Shown here: positions 29,893 through 39,243 of the stretch, in pieces | Layout: every line of letters begins with the position of its first letter | How positions within the stretch are numbered: the first letter of the stretch is position 1 | NCBI GenBank assembly: GCA_022775905.1 | Contig: JALFJX010000024.1 | Span: 1-64,000, forward strand | Source: Methanobrevibacter sp. | GTDB taxonomy: Archaea > Methanobacteriota > Methanobacteria > Methanobacteriales > Methanobacteriaceae | DNA: 64,000 nucleotides | Direction: 5' to 3' | Translations under genes and position numbers: made by a program | Notes under the pieces: model-generated | Told to the model about the DNA's origin: nothing | What the model saw: only the letters and a program-made list of their open reading frames with translations | The model's database searches: none

Positions 29893-30990
29893 CTAATCTT
29901 TAATAGCGTCTAAAGCTTCTTTCCAAGTAGCGGAGTTAATAGGAGTGTGGTCAACTTCAGTTCTTTTTACAGTAATAGCATCGTTAGGACATGCTTTTGC
30001 ACATGCTTTACATTTTACACAGTAATCACTGTAAGCAACAACGTGTGCCATTCTGGAACCAGGACCAGTAGATACAGGGAATGCTAAAGCATTACATTGA
30101 CAGATATCTACACAAGCACCACAAGCTTGACATTTTTCATCATCAACTTCAATACTACCTTCAAATGGTTTTTTAACTTTTGCAGCATCGGTAGGACATA
30201 CGCCTTCACACCATCCACAGTAGACACAAAGGTCAGAGTCGATAATGGAGTTACCTTTAACAGCTGCTTTTGAAGGATCTAAATCATATTCTCCGTAGTT
30301 ACATGCTCTACAAATTGCTTTAATAGCGTTGGTAGGGCAGGATTTTTTACATACGAGACAATATACACAAGCATCTTTATCAATAACAATGGATTCTTTA
30401 CCAGTTTCGTGATCAACGATGATTGCTTCTGCAGGACATAATTCTTCACATACACCACAGTAAATACATTCGTCTTCATCAACATCGATTTCACCAGTTA
30501 CTAAATCAGCACGGTCTGGTAAAACTCTGTCAATAACGATTGCATCACGAGGACATGCGATTTCACATCTTTTACAGTAGATACATTCATCATCATCAAT
30601 TTCTGAGAAAGCGTTGTAATGAGGATATGCTTCAATTTCTTTAATTGGTGTGCCGTCAATAGTTAATACTAATGCATCTACAGGACATAATCCACTGCAC
30701 ATACCACATAATACACATTTACTTTCGTCAATGCTTACTCTTTGAACATCAAAGTCTTCATGGAAGTTTTGAGCAATCTTTTCGTGTCCACTGAAGTAGA
30801 TGTCGTTAGAAAGTCTGTGACGAGCATCGATAGCAACTGCATTTAATGTAATTGCTTCTACAGGACAAGTAGATTCACAAATCCCACAACCTAAACAAAC
30901 ATGGTCATTGAATGACAAGTTTCTTACTTCATCAGCAGACCTTGTAATGTCAAAGTTATTGTCTTTAACCTCTTTTAAATTTCTAATCAT
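29893..30990 (-). CDS. fwdF: Polyferredoxin subunit F of formylmethanofuran dehydrogenase
   Basis: 365 residues containing eight CxxCxxCxxxC motifs (CLGC, CVLC, CIYC, CIYC, CVYC, CVYC, CQAC, CVKC), so eight [4Fe-4S] clusters, forming an electron wire into the complex. An extra CRAC pair near residue 232 lacks the other two cysteines. The ATG begins one base after the upstream regulator gene ends. Confidence 0.95.
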   Translation of the reverse strand: MIRNLKEVKDNNFDITRSADEVRNLSFNDHVCLGCGICESTCPVEAITLNAVAIDARHRLSNDIYFSGHEKIAQNFHEDFDVQRVSIDESKCVLCGMCSGLCPVDALVLTIDGTPIKEIEAYPHYNAFSEIDDDECIYCKRCEIACPRDAIVIDRVLPDRADLVTGEIDVDEDECIYCGVCEELCPAEAIIVDHETGKESIVIDKDACVYCLVCKKSCPTNAIKAICRACNYGEYDLDPSKAAVKGNSIIDSDLCVYCGWCEGVCPTDAAKVKKPFEGSIEVDDEKCQACGACVDICQCNALAFPVSTGPGSRMAHVVAYSDYCVKCKACAKACPNDAITVKRTEVDHTPINSATWKEALDAIKD

Positions 30991-30991
30991 A

Positions 30992-31441
30992 TTAAATCTC
31001 CAAAATTTTTATCGAATTAGTTGGGCATTCATCTTCACAAAGCTGACAACCACAACATTGCATGGAGTCTGCATGCGCTTGCAATGAAACTAATTTAATT
31101 GCCTTCATAGTGCATGCATTTACACATAAGCCGCAACCAATACAAGAATCTTCTACTTTTGCTTCAAAATTTCTTTCTCTGCAAATATTCACAATTTTAC
31201 GACTCTGTTCTGGATTATGAAATATTGCCTCTGTCATCATTAAAAAATCTCTGGGAGATAAGTCGATGATTGTCCTTGCAACATCAATTGAGTTCCAAGA
31301 CAAGTTTCTACCATTCAAGTAGTGTGAAATAGTAGATCTATCAACGCCTAACTCATCAGCAATTTCTTGATGACTTCTACCAGCCATTTTTAATTTGACT
31401 GCTGCAATATATTTTAAACCAGACGCAATATGTTTTGGCAT
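30992..31441 (-). CDS. HTH-ferredoxin protein heading the fwd operon
   Basis: 149 residues from the ATG at 31441, preceded by TTGGTGG; a longer open frame upstream lacks a site. Residues 1-60 form a helix-turn-helix (GRSHQEIADELGVDRSTISHYLNG). Residues about 96-148 are a two-cluster ferredoxin (CIGCGLCVNAC and CCGCQLCEDECP). It occupies the place of fwdH in Methanothermobacter and may correspond to it. A DNA-binding domain joined to Fe-S clusters suggests a redox or metal-status sensor regulating its own operon; a 19-bp palindrome sits 11 bases before its start codon. Regulatory role is inference; the domains are clear. Confidence 0.85.
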   Translation of the reverse strand: MPKHIASGLKYIAAVKLKMAGRSHQEIADELGVDRSTISHYLNGRNLSWNSIDVARTIIDLSPRDFLMMTEAIFHNPEQSRKIVNICRERNFEAKVEDSCIGCGLCVNACTMKAIKLVSLQAHADSMQCCGCQLCEDECPTNSIKILEI

Positions 31442-31452
31442 TTGAACCACCA

Positions 31453-31471
31453 ATGTGTAATGATTACACAT
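31453..31471. promoter_or_regulatory. Palindromic operator candidate, fwd side
   Basis: Perfect inverted repeat ATGTGTAA-TGA-TTACACAT. On the minus strand it lies 10-30 bases downstream of box A, covering the predicted transcription start, a position where a bound protein would block initiation. It ends 11 bases from the regulator start codon. Confidence 0.7.
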
Positions 31472-31776
31472 ATGTTTCTTTATATAAATATAGTTGCTTA
31501 CTAGATTTAAGACACAATACTTATATACTACTATGGGAATACTACACAATTTTTTTAACAAAAATTAATATACGCTCTTTAAATAATAAAATAAAATATA
31601 AATGAGAATTATAGAATAAAATAAAAGTAAATATTTTAAATTAATAAAAATTAATTAATAATAATACGTAAATACCCAAAAAAGTATCAAAAATAACAAA
31701 AATTAGTAATAAAAATAATAATAAAAAGTATTACAAAATTAAGAAAAATAACCCATAATTTTTTTGTTAACCTAAA

Positions 31777-31795
31777 ATGTGTAGTAACTACACAT
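31777..31795. promoter_or_regulatory. Palindromic operator candidate, mobB side
   Basis: Perfect inverted repeat ATGTGTAG-TAA-CTACACAT, the same as the fwd-side site except for the innermost base pair of the arms and the spacer. It lies 64 bases before mobB. Confidence 0.7.
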
Positions 31796-31859
31796 AAATC
31801 ATTTAGAAATTCTTAATTAATACCACTTACAATATATAATATTATAAGGGGAGAATATT

Positions 31860-32894
31860 ATGAAAATAGTATCTATAGTCGGAAGAAAAAATACTGGAAA
31901 AACTTCATTAACTGTAAAAGTTATTGAAGAACTTACAAAAAGAGGCTACAATGTAGCATCAATTAAGCATTCCCACCACACTATGGAAATGGATAAAGAG
32001 AATACCGATACCTGGAAACATAAACAGGCCGGATCCAATGTGGTTGTTGGTATTGGCTCAACAACTTTCTTCAATGTGAGAAAAGAAATGGATTTGAATA
32101 GATTACTATTTTTAATAAAACATATGGATATCGTTGATTTCGTTGTCATAGAAGGATTTAAAAGATACAACTACTCAAAAATTGCAACATCCCCCGATGT
32201 AGTTGATGAATACACAATAAAAGAAGTAGATTCATTTACCATTGATTATGATGGTTTAAAAGAATTGGTGGATCTTATTGAAGAAAGGTCACATGACATT
32301 GTAGATACATTATTTGCAAACAACTGTGGTTTTAACAATGGAGAAACTATCGCATCTGAAATTCGTAAAGGAAACCTAACCGTTGATCAGTTAGATAAAG
32401 TTCACAGTTACTTGTCAATTGATGGTAAAGTAGTTGGATTAAACAGATTTGTAAGCGATTATTTAAAACAAAATGTGCTTGGTGTGATTAATACCTTAAA
32501 TCTTGATGAATATAATGTTGAAAGCATAGCAAATATTGAGTTAATAATCCCTGGTGAATCCTCTGAAAAACCAATTGATGCAAAATGCACAATTTTAATT
32601 AATGACAAGAATTTGGATATAAACCACTTTACAGAAAATATTGTTGCAAACTCAATAAAAGGAATGATCAATTCCATAAAAACCGAAGACAACGTCAAGA
32701 CAATTGACATAGCAATTTCAAATATTGAAAATAATAAATTAGAAAATGCTGAAATTGAACTTAAAACAAATGACCATAATGTTGAAATTAATAAATTCAC
32801 ACAAGGAATCTTGAAAGAAACTATTTTTGCAATTATAAATTCCTTAAAAACCAATGAAAAAATTACAGAATTAAAAATCAAAGTGGAAGAATGA
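31860..32894 (+). CDS. mobB: MobB-type molybdopterin cofactor GTPase with repeat extension
   Basis: Residues 1-150 match MobB, the GTP-binding partner in attaching GMP to molybdopterin: Walker A GRKNTGKTS at 8-16, KHSHH near 36-40, and VVIEGFKRY near 95-103. The protein then continues to 344 residues. The extension holds three copies of a roughly 40-45-residue unit (186-230, 247-288, 304-342), each with a DGK/NDK turn, (N/H)xFx helix and I(N)(S/T)L then a closing strand. Four bases separate it from moaA, so the two form an operon. GGGGAG precedes the ATG. Confidence 0.88.
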   Translation: MKIVSIVGRKNTGKTSLTVKVIEELTKRGYNVASIKHSHHTMEMDKENTDTWKHKQAGSNVVVGIGSTTFFNVRKEMDLNRLLFLIKHMDIVDFVVIEGFKRYNYSKIATSPDVVDEYTIKEVDSFTIDYDGLKELVDLIEERSHDIVDTLFANNCGFNNGETIASEIRKGNLTVDQLDKVHSYLSIDGKVVGLNRFVSDYLKQNVLGVINTLNLDEYNVESIANIELIIPGESSEKPIDAKCTILINDKNLDINHFTENIVANSIKGMINSIKTEDNVKTIDIAISNIENNKLENAEIELKTNDHNVEINKFTQGILKETIFAIINSLKTNEKITELKIKVEE

Positions 32895-32898
32895 TATC

Positions 32899-33834
32899 AT
32901 GTTAGAAAATGTAGTTAAAGATAAATTTGAAAGACCTATCCTTTCACTAAGAATCACAATAACAAATAGATGCAATGAAAACTGCATTTACTGTCATCAC
33001 GATGGAATGGTTTCATCAAAGGAAGAAATGACACCTGATGAATTATACACAATAAGTAAAATAGCTAAAAAAATTGGCGTTAAAAGAATGAGACTTTCAG
33101 GTGGAGATCCATTAGTTAGAAAAGACATTGTGGAAATTGTTGAAAAAATCGCAAGCCTTGATTTTAAAGATATTTCATTAACAACCAATGGAGTATTACT
33201 TGAAAAGTATGCTCAAGGTCTTAAAGATGCAGGACTAGATAGAGTCAATGTTAGTTTAGATACATTAAACAGAGACACATACAAATATGTAACAAACATG
33301 GATTATCTAAACCAGGCAAAGGCAGGAATCCTAAAAGCTGTTGAAGTTGGATTATATCCTGTTAAAATCAACATGGTAATAATGAAAGATATTAATGAAC
33401 ATGAAATAAAAGACATGTTCGAATTCTGTAAAGAACATGGAATTATCCTTCAGTTGATAGAATTAATAGAAAGTGAAAACTGTGAAGACGACGAATTCAC
33501 AATTGAACACCACTATCCATTGGAATCTCTTGAAAATAAATTAACTGATATAGCTGATAAAGTACATGAACGTAAATTTATGCAAGGGCGTAGAAAATTT
33601 TACATTGATGGTGGAGAAATCGAGATAGTTAGACCAGTTGATAACGCTAAATTCTGCGCAAGTTGCTCCAGATTAAGGATAACCCCTGATGGAAAAATTA
33701 AACCTTGCTTACTTAGAAACGATAATCTTGTAGAAATAATTTCACATATAAGAAATGGCGAAAGTGAAGAAGAACTTGTAGAACTATTTTTAAATGGAAT
33801 TAATAATCGTGAACCATTCAATAAAGAGGATTAA
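32899..33834 (+). CDS. moaA: GTP 3',8-cyclase
   Basis: Radical SAM enzyme starting molybdopterin synthesis from GTP. 311 residues. The N-terminal cluster motif is CNENCIYCHHDG, followed by LRLSGGDPL (SAM binding). The second cluster is held by CASCSRLRITPDGKIKPC near the end. Located next to mobB and between the fwd and fdh enzymes that need the pterin. Confidence 0.95.
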   Translation: MLENVVKDKFERPILSLRITITNRCNENCIYCHHDGMVSSKEEMTPDELYTISKIAKKIGVKRMRLSGGDPLVRKDIVEIVEKIASLDFKDISLTTNGVLLEKYAQGLKDAGLDRVNVSLDTLNRDTYKYVTNMDYLNQAKAGILKAVEVGLYPVKINMVIMKDINEHEIKDMFEFCKEHGIILQLIELIESENCEDDEFTIEHHYPLESLENKLTDIADKVHERKFMQGRRKFYIDGGEIEIVRPVDNAKFCASCSRLRITPDGKIKPCLLRNDNLVEIISHIRNGESEEELVELFLNGINNREPFNKED

Positions 33835-33842
33835 TTCTCTTT
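33823..33842 (+). terminator. Hairpin terminator at the moaA stop
   Basis: AAAGAG and CTCTTT arms flank the TAA stop (closed further by a G-T pair), followed by TTTTATATTTTTTT. Confidence 0.55.
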
Positions 33843-33901
33843 TTTATATTTTTTTAAAAGAAGAATATAACATTGTTATATTAAATGAGTAAAAAAATAA
33901 T

Positions 33902-33935
33902 AAATGGATAAAGGGGAGAACCCTTAAATCCATTT
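33902..33935 (-). terminator. Long hairpin terminator of the fdh operon
   Basis: Outer arms AAATGGAT / ATCCATTT with an inner AAGGG / CCCTT-type pairing; one arm lies inside the final fdhB codons and the loop contains the stop. TTATTATTTTTTT follows on the minus strand. Confidence 0.75.
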
Positions 33936-35129
33936 AGCTTTGGATACGTGGTCAGTGAATGGGAGAGGTTCGTCAGTGCCCATACCTGGGATGTATCCGT
34001 AGATTTCTCTTACTTTGTTGTTTACAGTACTCCATACTTTAGCTACAGGGATTTCACATGGACATACTTCGGAACATTGTCCACAGTTGGTACATGCGTC
34101 GACCATGTGTACTAAACGAGTTAAGTGGAAGAAAGGAGCTGCAGGAGTGTATCCACCAGGTACCCATTCAGGACCTTCAGTTTCGAGACAGCAGTCTTCA
34201 CAGAAACATAATGGACATGCTTCGCGGCAACCGTAACATTTCATACATTTGGAGAATTCATCTTCATACATGTGGAATACATCAATAATATCTCCAGTAG
34301 TACCTGCGTAGTCAACTTCTTTTTTCTCTTGGGACTCTTTGAGCATGAAGTTGTTAATGTTTTCTCTGATTTTGATTCCCTTTTCGAGAGGTTCTTCGGT
34401 AGCGATTAAACCAGCATCGATAACTTTTCCTAAAGCGTCAGCACCTTTTTCGGTGAATACTTCAACGAAAGTTGCTTTACCTGCTAAAGGTCCAATTACT
34501 CCCCAGTTACCTAAAGCCATATCAGCGTTGGAAGGGATTTTAAGATTACATCTTTGACAGTTTTCTCTTCTACCTAATCCTTGTGCTTCTAATTCACCGA
34601 TAGCGATTCCTTTTTCACCGTCAGCGGTTTCCATAATGAGTTTTCCTTTGGAAATTTCTTCTTTAACAACATCTTTAGGATCTAATTCGTATACATCTCT
34701 AATCATGTTCATAGTTGGTACAGGGGAGAAAGTACCTCCACAGTTTACACCAATCATAATAACGTTGTCTTCGATGATTTTTCCTTTTTTCATTAATTCT
34801 CTGATGGTCATTGCATCACAAGGTTTACATGCAACTGCGAGTTTCATATATCTTGCACCATCTAAGTATTTGGATACAAATTTAGCAATGTTTAAAGTAC
34901 CACAGTGTACGGAACCAGCGGTTTTAATTACATCTGCAGGATCGGTTACGAGAATAGGTACACCATCATACATATCGTGACCTTCGGTTACACCGACAAC
35001 ACCGTCAACGATGCCTTCTTCTAATAAGTATTTCATGATAGTGGTTACTACTCCACCGTACTCTCCTTTTTCTTTGATATCTTCGATAGCAGAGTATGCG
35101 TAGTACATATCGTTAATTTTTGCGCTCAT
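33924..35129 (-). CDS. fdhB: Coenzyme F420-dependent formate dehydrogenase subunit B
   Basis: Transfers electrons from the FdhA site to F420. 401 residues of the FrhB/FdhB family, with [15 protein letters not shown] near the N-terminus and CKPCDA and QRCNLK in the middle. Near the C-terminus are Fe-S motifs [12 protein letters not shown] and [19 protein letters not shown] precedes the ATG. 17 bases after fdhA. Confidence 0.95.
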   Translation of the reverse strand: MSAKINDMYYAYSAIEDIKEKGEYGGVVTTIMKYLLEEGIVDGVVGVTEGHDMYDGVPILVTDPADVIKTAGSVHCGTLNIAKFVSKYLDGARYMKLAVACKPCDAMTIRELMKKGKIIEDNVIMIGVNCGGTFSPVPTMNMIRDVYELDPKDVVKEEISKGKLIMETADGEKGIAIGELEAQGLGRRENCQRCNLKIPSNADMALGNWGVIGPLAGKATFVEVFTEKGADALGKVIDAGLIATEEPLEKGIKIRENINNFMLKESQEKKEVDYAGTTGDIIDVFHMYEDEFSKCMKCYGCREACPLCFCEDCCLETEGPEWVPGGYTPAAPFFHLTRLVHMVDACTNCGQCSEVCPCEIPVAKVWSTVNNKVREIYGYIPGMGTDEPLPFTDHVSKAKWI

Positions 35130-35146
35130 TTAAATCTACTCCTTGT

Positions 35147-37312
35147 TTATTTACCTACTTTAATGGTGGTAGTAGCCATGTTTTCAGCTTTAATTTCAGT
35201 GTCGGTACCATTTTTGTAGACTTCTCCTTTCATTTCTAATACTTCAGGGAGTTTTTCTACGTTAATAGCACAAGCTTTTAATTCAACCATTTTAGATTTA
35301 GGGTCGAAAGAATCGGAGTTAGTTAATACGTTTGCAGCACATTCTACAAAGTGCATTGGGATGTTTACAATACCTTCTCTGATGTCATCAGTTACACGTG
35401 CAGGAATTGCAATTTCTCCTCTTCTGGAGTAAGCTTTTACAACTTCACCATTAATAATTCCTCTTGCTTCAGCATCTTTAGTGTTGATTTCGATGAATCC
35501 GGTTTTTACCTCATTACTTAAGGTTTCACATCTTCTGGTCATTGCAGCGTGATAGTGGAATAATACTCTAGTAGTAGTTAAGAGTAATGGGTATTCTTCA
35601 TCTACAGTTTCAACAGGTCCTTTGTGTTCTAATGCTTGGAAAATTCCTAATCCGTCAGGGTGAGCGAATTTTTCTTTGTGCATTAATGGTTGACATGGGT
35701 CGTCTTCAGAAGGACAAGGCCAGTGGAGAGCTTCAGGAGTGTCTAATCTTTCACGGTTCATACCTGCCATGATAGGAGCACATTCTCTGATTTCGTTGAA
35801 GATATCTTCAGAAGTTTCGTAGTGGAAGATGGATCTAGGTACGCCCATTCTAACTGCGATTTCTTCCATGATTTTCCAATCTAACCATGCGCCTTCAGGT
35901 GGTTCTTGAGCTTTGTGTAAGCATTGTACTCTTCTTTCACCACTGGTGAAAGTACCTTCTTGTTCACCCCAACCTGCTGCAGGTAATACAACATCAGCAC
36001 ATTGTGCAGTATCAGTTAAGAAACATTCTTGAACAACTAACATTTCTAAGTTTGCGAGTGCTTCTTTGGTGTGTTGTACGTCAGCATCGGAGAGTACAGG
36101 GTCTTCCCCGTGGATGTATAATACTTTTAAGTCACCAGCGTGAGCTGCGTTCATCATTTCAACTAAGGTTAAACCAGGAGTGGTTGGTAAGTTTACTTCG
36201 TAACCTTCAGCACTGTAGTAGTCGTTGAACCATGCAGTGGTTTCAGGATCTTTAACTTTTCTGTAACCTACGTAATCTGAAGGTAATGCACCCATATCAC
36301 AAGCACCTTGTACGTTGTTTTGTCCTCTTAATGGGTTTACTCCAGTACCTTCTCTTCCGATATTACCAGTTAACATTGCGAGGTTTGCAGTGGACATTAC
36401 GTTGTCTGCACCGTGGGAGTGTTCAGTAATACCTAAGGAGTATACGATAGCTGCTTTTTCAGCAGATGCGTATTCTACAGCTAAGTGTTCAATAGTTTCA
36501 GGTTTGATACCAGTAATTTCGGAAACTTTGTCTAAAGTGTATTTTTGGACGGTTTCTTTCATTTCTTCGAAACCTTTGGTTCTGTTTGCAATAAACTCAT
36601 CATCTTGCAAGTCTTTGTCGATGATGACTTTAATCATAGCGTTCATTAAAGCTACGTCAGTACCAGTTTCAAATTGAACATATTCGTCTGCAATTTTAGC
36701 AGTAGGAGTGAATCTTGGGTCCAATACTACTAATTTAGCACCGTTTTGTTTAGCTTGGATTATTTTACGTCCGAATAATGGGTGAGCTTCCATGTTGTTG
36801 GATCCAATACAGAAGATGTAATCAGCTTCTTTAATACTGTCGAATCCGTTGGTCATAGCACCTGATCCGAAGGTGTTTGCTAAACCTGCTACAGTAGGTC
36901 CGTGACAGATACGTGCACAGTGGTCTACGTTTTGGGTTCCACAAGCTACTCTTGCTAATTTTTGAGTAATGTAAATGTTTTCGTTAGGTGAACGAGCACA
37001 TGCATAGAATCCTACTTTGTTAGGATCTTCGTCAGATACTTCTTTGAGTTTGTTAGCAACAAGGTCTAATGCTTCATCCCAAGATGCTTCTCTAAATTCA
37101 CCGTTTTCTTTTATTAAAGGAGTAGTTAATCTGTCTTCCCTATTAATAAATTGGTATCCAAAGTTTCCTTTTGGACATACTTTACCCTCGTTTACAGGGC
37201 TTCTTTTTAAAGGTTCTACACCAACAATTTTTCCGTCTTTTACAACGAAATTGAGTCCACAACCAGTACCACAGTATGGACAGATTGTTGGAACATATTT
37301 AATTTCAACCAT
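35147..37312 (-). CDS. fdhA: Formate dehydrogenase catalytic subunit A
   Basis: Oxidises formate at a molybdopterin (W or Mo) centre. The [4Fe-4S] motif is C11, C14, C18 and C46 (CPYCGTGC then VCPKG). The metal ligand is C136 in RICHGPT, encoded TGT, so a cysteine rather than selenocysteine form. The C-terminal dinucleotide-binding domain has [10 protein letters not shown]. At 721 residues it exceeds the roughly 680 usual for methanogen FdhA; the extra part is a short charged tail. Confidence 0.96.
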   Translation of the reverse strand: MVEIKYVPTICPYCGTGCGLNFVVKDGKIVGVEPLKRSPVNEGKVCPKGNFGYQFINREDRLTTPLIKENGEFREASWDEALDLVANKLKEVSDEDPNKVGFYACARSPNENIYITQKLARVACGTQNVDHCARICHGPTVAGLANTFGSGAMTNGFDSIKEADYIFCIGSNNMEAHPLFGRKIIQAKQNGAKLVVLDPRFTPTAKIADEYVQFETGTDVALMNAMIKVIIDKDLQDDEFIANRTKGFEEMKETVQKYTLDKVSEITGIKPETIEHLAVEYASAEKAAIVYSLGITEHSHGADNVMSTANLAMLTGNIGREGTGVNPLRGQNNVQGACDMGALPSDYVGYRKVKDPETTAWFNDYYSAEGYEVNLPTTPGLTLVEMMNAAHAGDLKVLYIHGEDPVLSDADVQHTKEALANLEMLVVQECFLTDTAQCADVVLPAAGWGEQEGTFTSGERRVQCLHKAQEPPEGAWLDWKIMEEIAVRMGVPRSIFHYETSEDIFNEIRECAPIMAGMNRERLDTPEALHWPCPSEDDPCQPLMHKEKFAHPDGLGIFQALEHKGPVETVDEEYPLLLTTTRVLFHYHAAMTRRCETLSNEVKTGFIEINTKDAEARGIINGEVVKAYSRRGEIAIPARVTDDIREGIVNIPMHFVECAANVLTNSDSFDPKSKMVELKACAINVEKLPEVLEMKGEVYKNGTDTEIKAENMATTTIKVGK

Positions 37313-37358
37313 TTTATAATCTCCAAAATATATATCTTTTTAAAATATTTAAAATTTA

Positions 37359-37385
37359 AAAGAAGCTTAAATTATAAGCTTCTTT
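37359..37385 (-). terminator. Intercistronic hairpin between fdhC and fdhA
   Basis: A perfect 10-bp inverted repeat (AAAGAAGCTT / AAGCTTCTTT, seven-base loop) 17 bases after the fdhC stop. The sequence following on the minus strand is TTAAATTTTAAATATTTT, a weaker T-run than elsewhere, so partial termination or RNA processing is as likely as full termination. Confidence 0.6.
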
Positions 37386-37401
37386 AAAGTTCATAACGAG
37401 C

Positions 37402-38205
37402 TTATTCTTTAAGGTAAGTGTACCAGTAAATACAAGCTACAAAGAGTCCTCCACCAATAATGTTACCAATAGTAACTGGGATTAAGTTGTTTACAATAAT
37501 AGTAGACCAAGTTACACCTTTAGCTCCTAAGAACATACCTAATGGGATGAAACACATGTTTGCAACACTGTGCTCAAATCCGATGGTAACGAAAGCCATA
37601 ATTGGGAACCAAATACCAACGATTTTACCGATGATATCATCAGATGCGTTAGCTAACCATACTGCTAAACATACTAACCAGTTACAACCGATAGCTTTAA
37701 TCATAGCAACGGTGAATGGCATAGTTACTTTACCTTCTGCTACTGCAATAGCTTTAGCAGAAATAGCGTAAGCAGGTGCGGTTGCGTCAGTAGGACAGAT
37801 ACCACCCATGAATGCTAAAACGTATGCAACGAATAAAGCACCAACAAAGTTGAAAATCCAACTGATAACCCAGTTTTTAGCGAGACCGCCAACAGAAGCG
37901 GAACCGTCTAAAACACCAATTGTCATAAACATAACATTTCCAGTGAATAATTCAGATCCTGCAAGTACAACAATAATTAAACCTACAGGGAACACTGCAC
38001 CAAATACGAATTTTTCTAAACCGAGTGGAGCACCAGCTTTTAACATGCCTGCGCTTGCTACTACAGCTAATAATCCACCAAATGCAATATATGCTCCTGC
38101 TAAAAAGGAGAGTAATATTACATTAACAATATTTGCAGAGTCTTTTGCTCCAGCTGTTTTAGATATTGCTTTTGCAGTATCTACTGGACTTTTAAATGAA
38201 CTCAT
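37402..38205 (-). CDS. fdhC: Formate transporter, FNT family
   Basis: 267 residues from the ATG at 38205, which follows AGAGGTTGAT; the open frame before it has no site. Six membrane segments alternate with the FNT signatures GSELFTGN near residue 85 and GFEHSVANM near 205. Supplies formate to the FdhAB enzyme encoded next. Confidence 0.95.
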   Translation of the reverse strand: MSSFKSPVDTAKAISKTAGAKDSANIVNVILLSFLAGAYIAFGGLLAVVASAGMLKAGAPLGLEKFVFGAVFPVGLIIVVLAGSELFTGNVMFMTIGVLDGSASVGGLAKNWVISWIFNFVGALFVAYVLAFMGGICPTDATAPAYAISAKAIAVAEGKVTMPFTVAMIKAIGCNWLVCLAVWLANASDDIIGKIVGIWFPIMAFVTIGFEHSVANMCFIPLGMFLGAKGVTWSTIIVNNLIPVTIGNIIGGGLFVACIYWYTYLKE

Positions 38206-38584
38206 TTTATCAACCTCTTTATTCCCTTTATAAATTAATTTTATAATACTTGATGAATTCCACATATAAGATGTTTCATAGTATTATGGTTCTATATTAC
38301 TGGTTTAATATATAAAGGATTTGTCATTAGAAAATAAAAGAAATATTTAAATATAAAGAATATCAGAATAATCTTAATGATAAATCATGATGAATGTTAT
38401 TAACATCGTGGTAAAACTCTTTTTTATTTATTTTAGATTATATAATTATTAATTTTAATATAATAATTATAAAATCGATGGAAATTTAAAATAGCGTGAT
38501 TTAAATTTATAAAATAATTTTTAAATGATTTTAAGTGGAATTATAATTTTACATTTTGTAAAAAAAGTAAGTAGGAAGTCATTT
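38206..38584. other. Intergenic region with fdhC promoter and AT palindromes
   Basis: Holds the fdh box A on the minus strand (TTTATATA, complement of 38309-38316), giving a leader of about 80 bases. Further right are two inverted repeats of unknown role: ATGTTA-T-TAACAT (38394-38406) and ATAATTATTA...TAATAATTAT (38442-38470). No gene is visible. Confidence 0.5.
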
Positions 38585-38596
38585 TTAGATGACTTC
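38575..38596 (-). terminator. Hairpin terminator at the fmdE stop
   Basis: GAAGTCAT / ATGACTTC with six-base loop; one arm is the last codons of fmdE. On the minus strand CTACTTACTTTTTTTAC follows. Confidence 0.65.
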
Positions 38597-39151
38597 ATAA
38601 TATGATTCATTAGCACATGATTCACAAATAGGTTTACCTGCCCTAATTAAATGGTAATCATCTGTAATTTTTTCACCACAGACACTACACCAGGAAGTAG
38701 TATGTTTTCCTCCTGGTTGCTGAGCTTCTTTGAATGGTCTGACTTTAACTTTTTCAACATTGAACAATTCTTCAGCAGGAGTTTCCCTGAATCTTTTAAC
38801 CATTTCTTCCCTTGTTTCCTTAGGTTTATCTTTTATATTTGCATCAGCATCGGAAACTCTATATGCTTCACCAGTATCCATATTCATAAAAGTAGCTGCA
38901 AATCTTCCATAATAGACTAACTTTAAAGATCTTTTACCAATACTGCATTTAGTTACAGCCTGAATACCATCTGAAGTACATCTTTCACTTTCCAAAATTA
39001 CAATTAAATTCTTATGCCTCTTGTTCAGTTCCATGCCCAAAAGTTCAAGACCATACATACCAAGTTTTGTTCCAATAGCTATACCACCACAAAGTTCACC
39101 ATGGAACTCAACAGCTTTTTGCAATTGTTCATCATAATCTTCAATATTCAT
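38585..39151 (-). CDS. fmdE: FmdE-family protein with zinc finger
   Basis: 188 residues. The N-terminal FmdE domain shows FHGELCGGIAIGTKLG and the cysteine in ERCTSDGIQAVTKCSIGKRSL, which bind metal or a cofactor in this family. The C-terminal part has a CxxC...CxxC zinc finger (CSVC, CESC). FmdE co-purifies with molybdenum formylmethanofuran dehydrogenase in some methanogens but is not part of the core. GAGGTGA precedes the ATG. It diverges from fdhD across an AT-only region (39170-39205). Confidence 0.88.
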   Translation of the reverse strand: MNIEDYDEQLQKAVEFHGELCGGIAIGTKLGMYGLELLGMELNKRHKNLIVILESERCTSDGIQAVTKCSIGKRSLKLVYYGRFAATFMNMDTGEAYRVSDADANIKDKPKETREEMVKRFRETPAEELFNVEKVKVRPFKEAQQPGGKHTTSWCSVCGEKITDDYHLIRAGKPICESCANESYYEVI

Positions 39152-39243
39152 ATTTTTTCACCTCGTCAATATGTTATATTATAATATAATATATTATATA
39201 ACTTAAGGAATAGTAATATAACTACAACATTGAGGGAGATAAA

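Larger units (their letters stand above)
31442..31859. other. Divergent regulatory region between fwd and mobB-moaA
   Basis: Contains box A of the fwd transcript on the minus strand (ATTTATATAA, complement of 31480-31489), two palindromic operator candidates, and promoter-like sequence for mobB (TATATAAT about 31833-31840 or CATAAATC about 31793-31800, and GGGGAG before the ATG). The middle, 31560-31770, is almost pure A/T with no gene visible. Confidence 0.6.

Noticed and set aside
27705-37312. Selenocysteine in FwdB or FdhA
   Set aside because: The metal-ligand codons (FwdB C128, FdhA C136) are TGT, not TGA, and both frames are continuous.
38394-38470. Inverted repeats as further copies of the fwd-mobB operator
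   Set aside because: ATGTTA-T-TAACAT and the ATAATTATTA repeat differ in core and spacing from ATGTGTAR-N3-YTACACAT.
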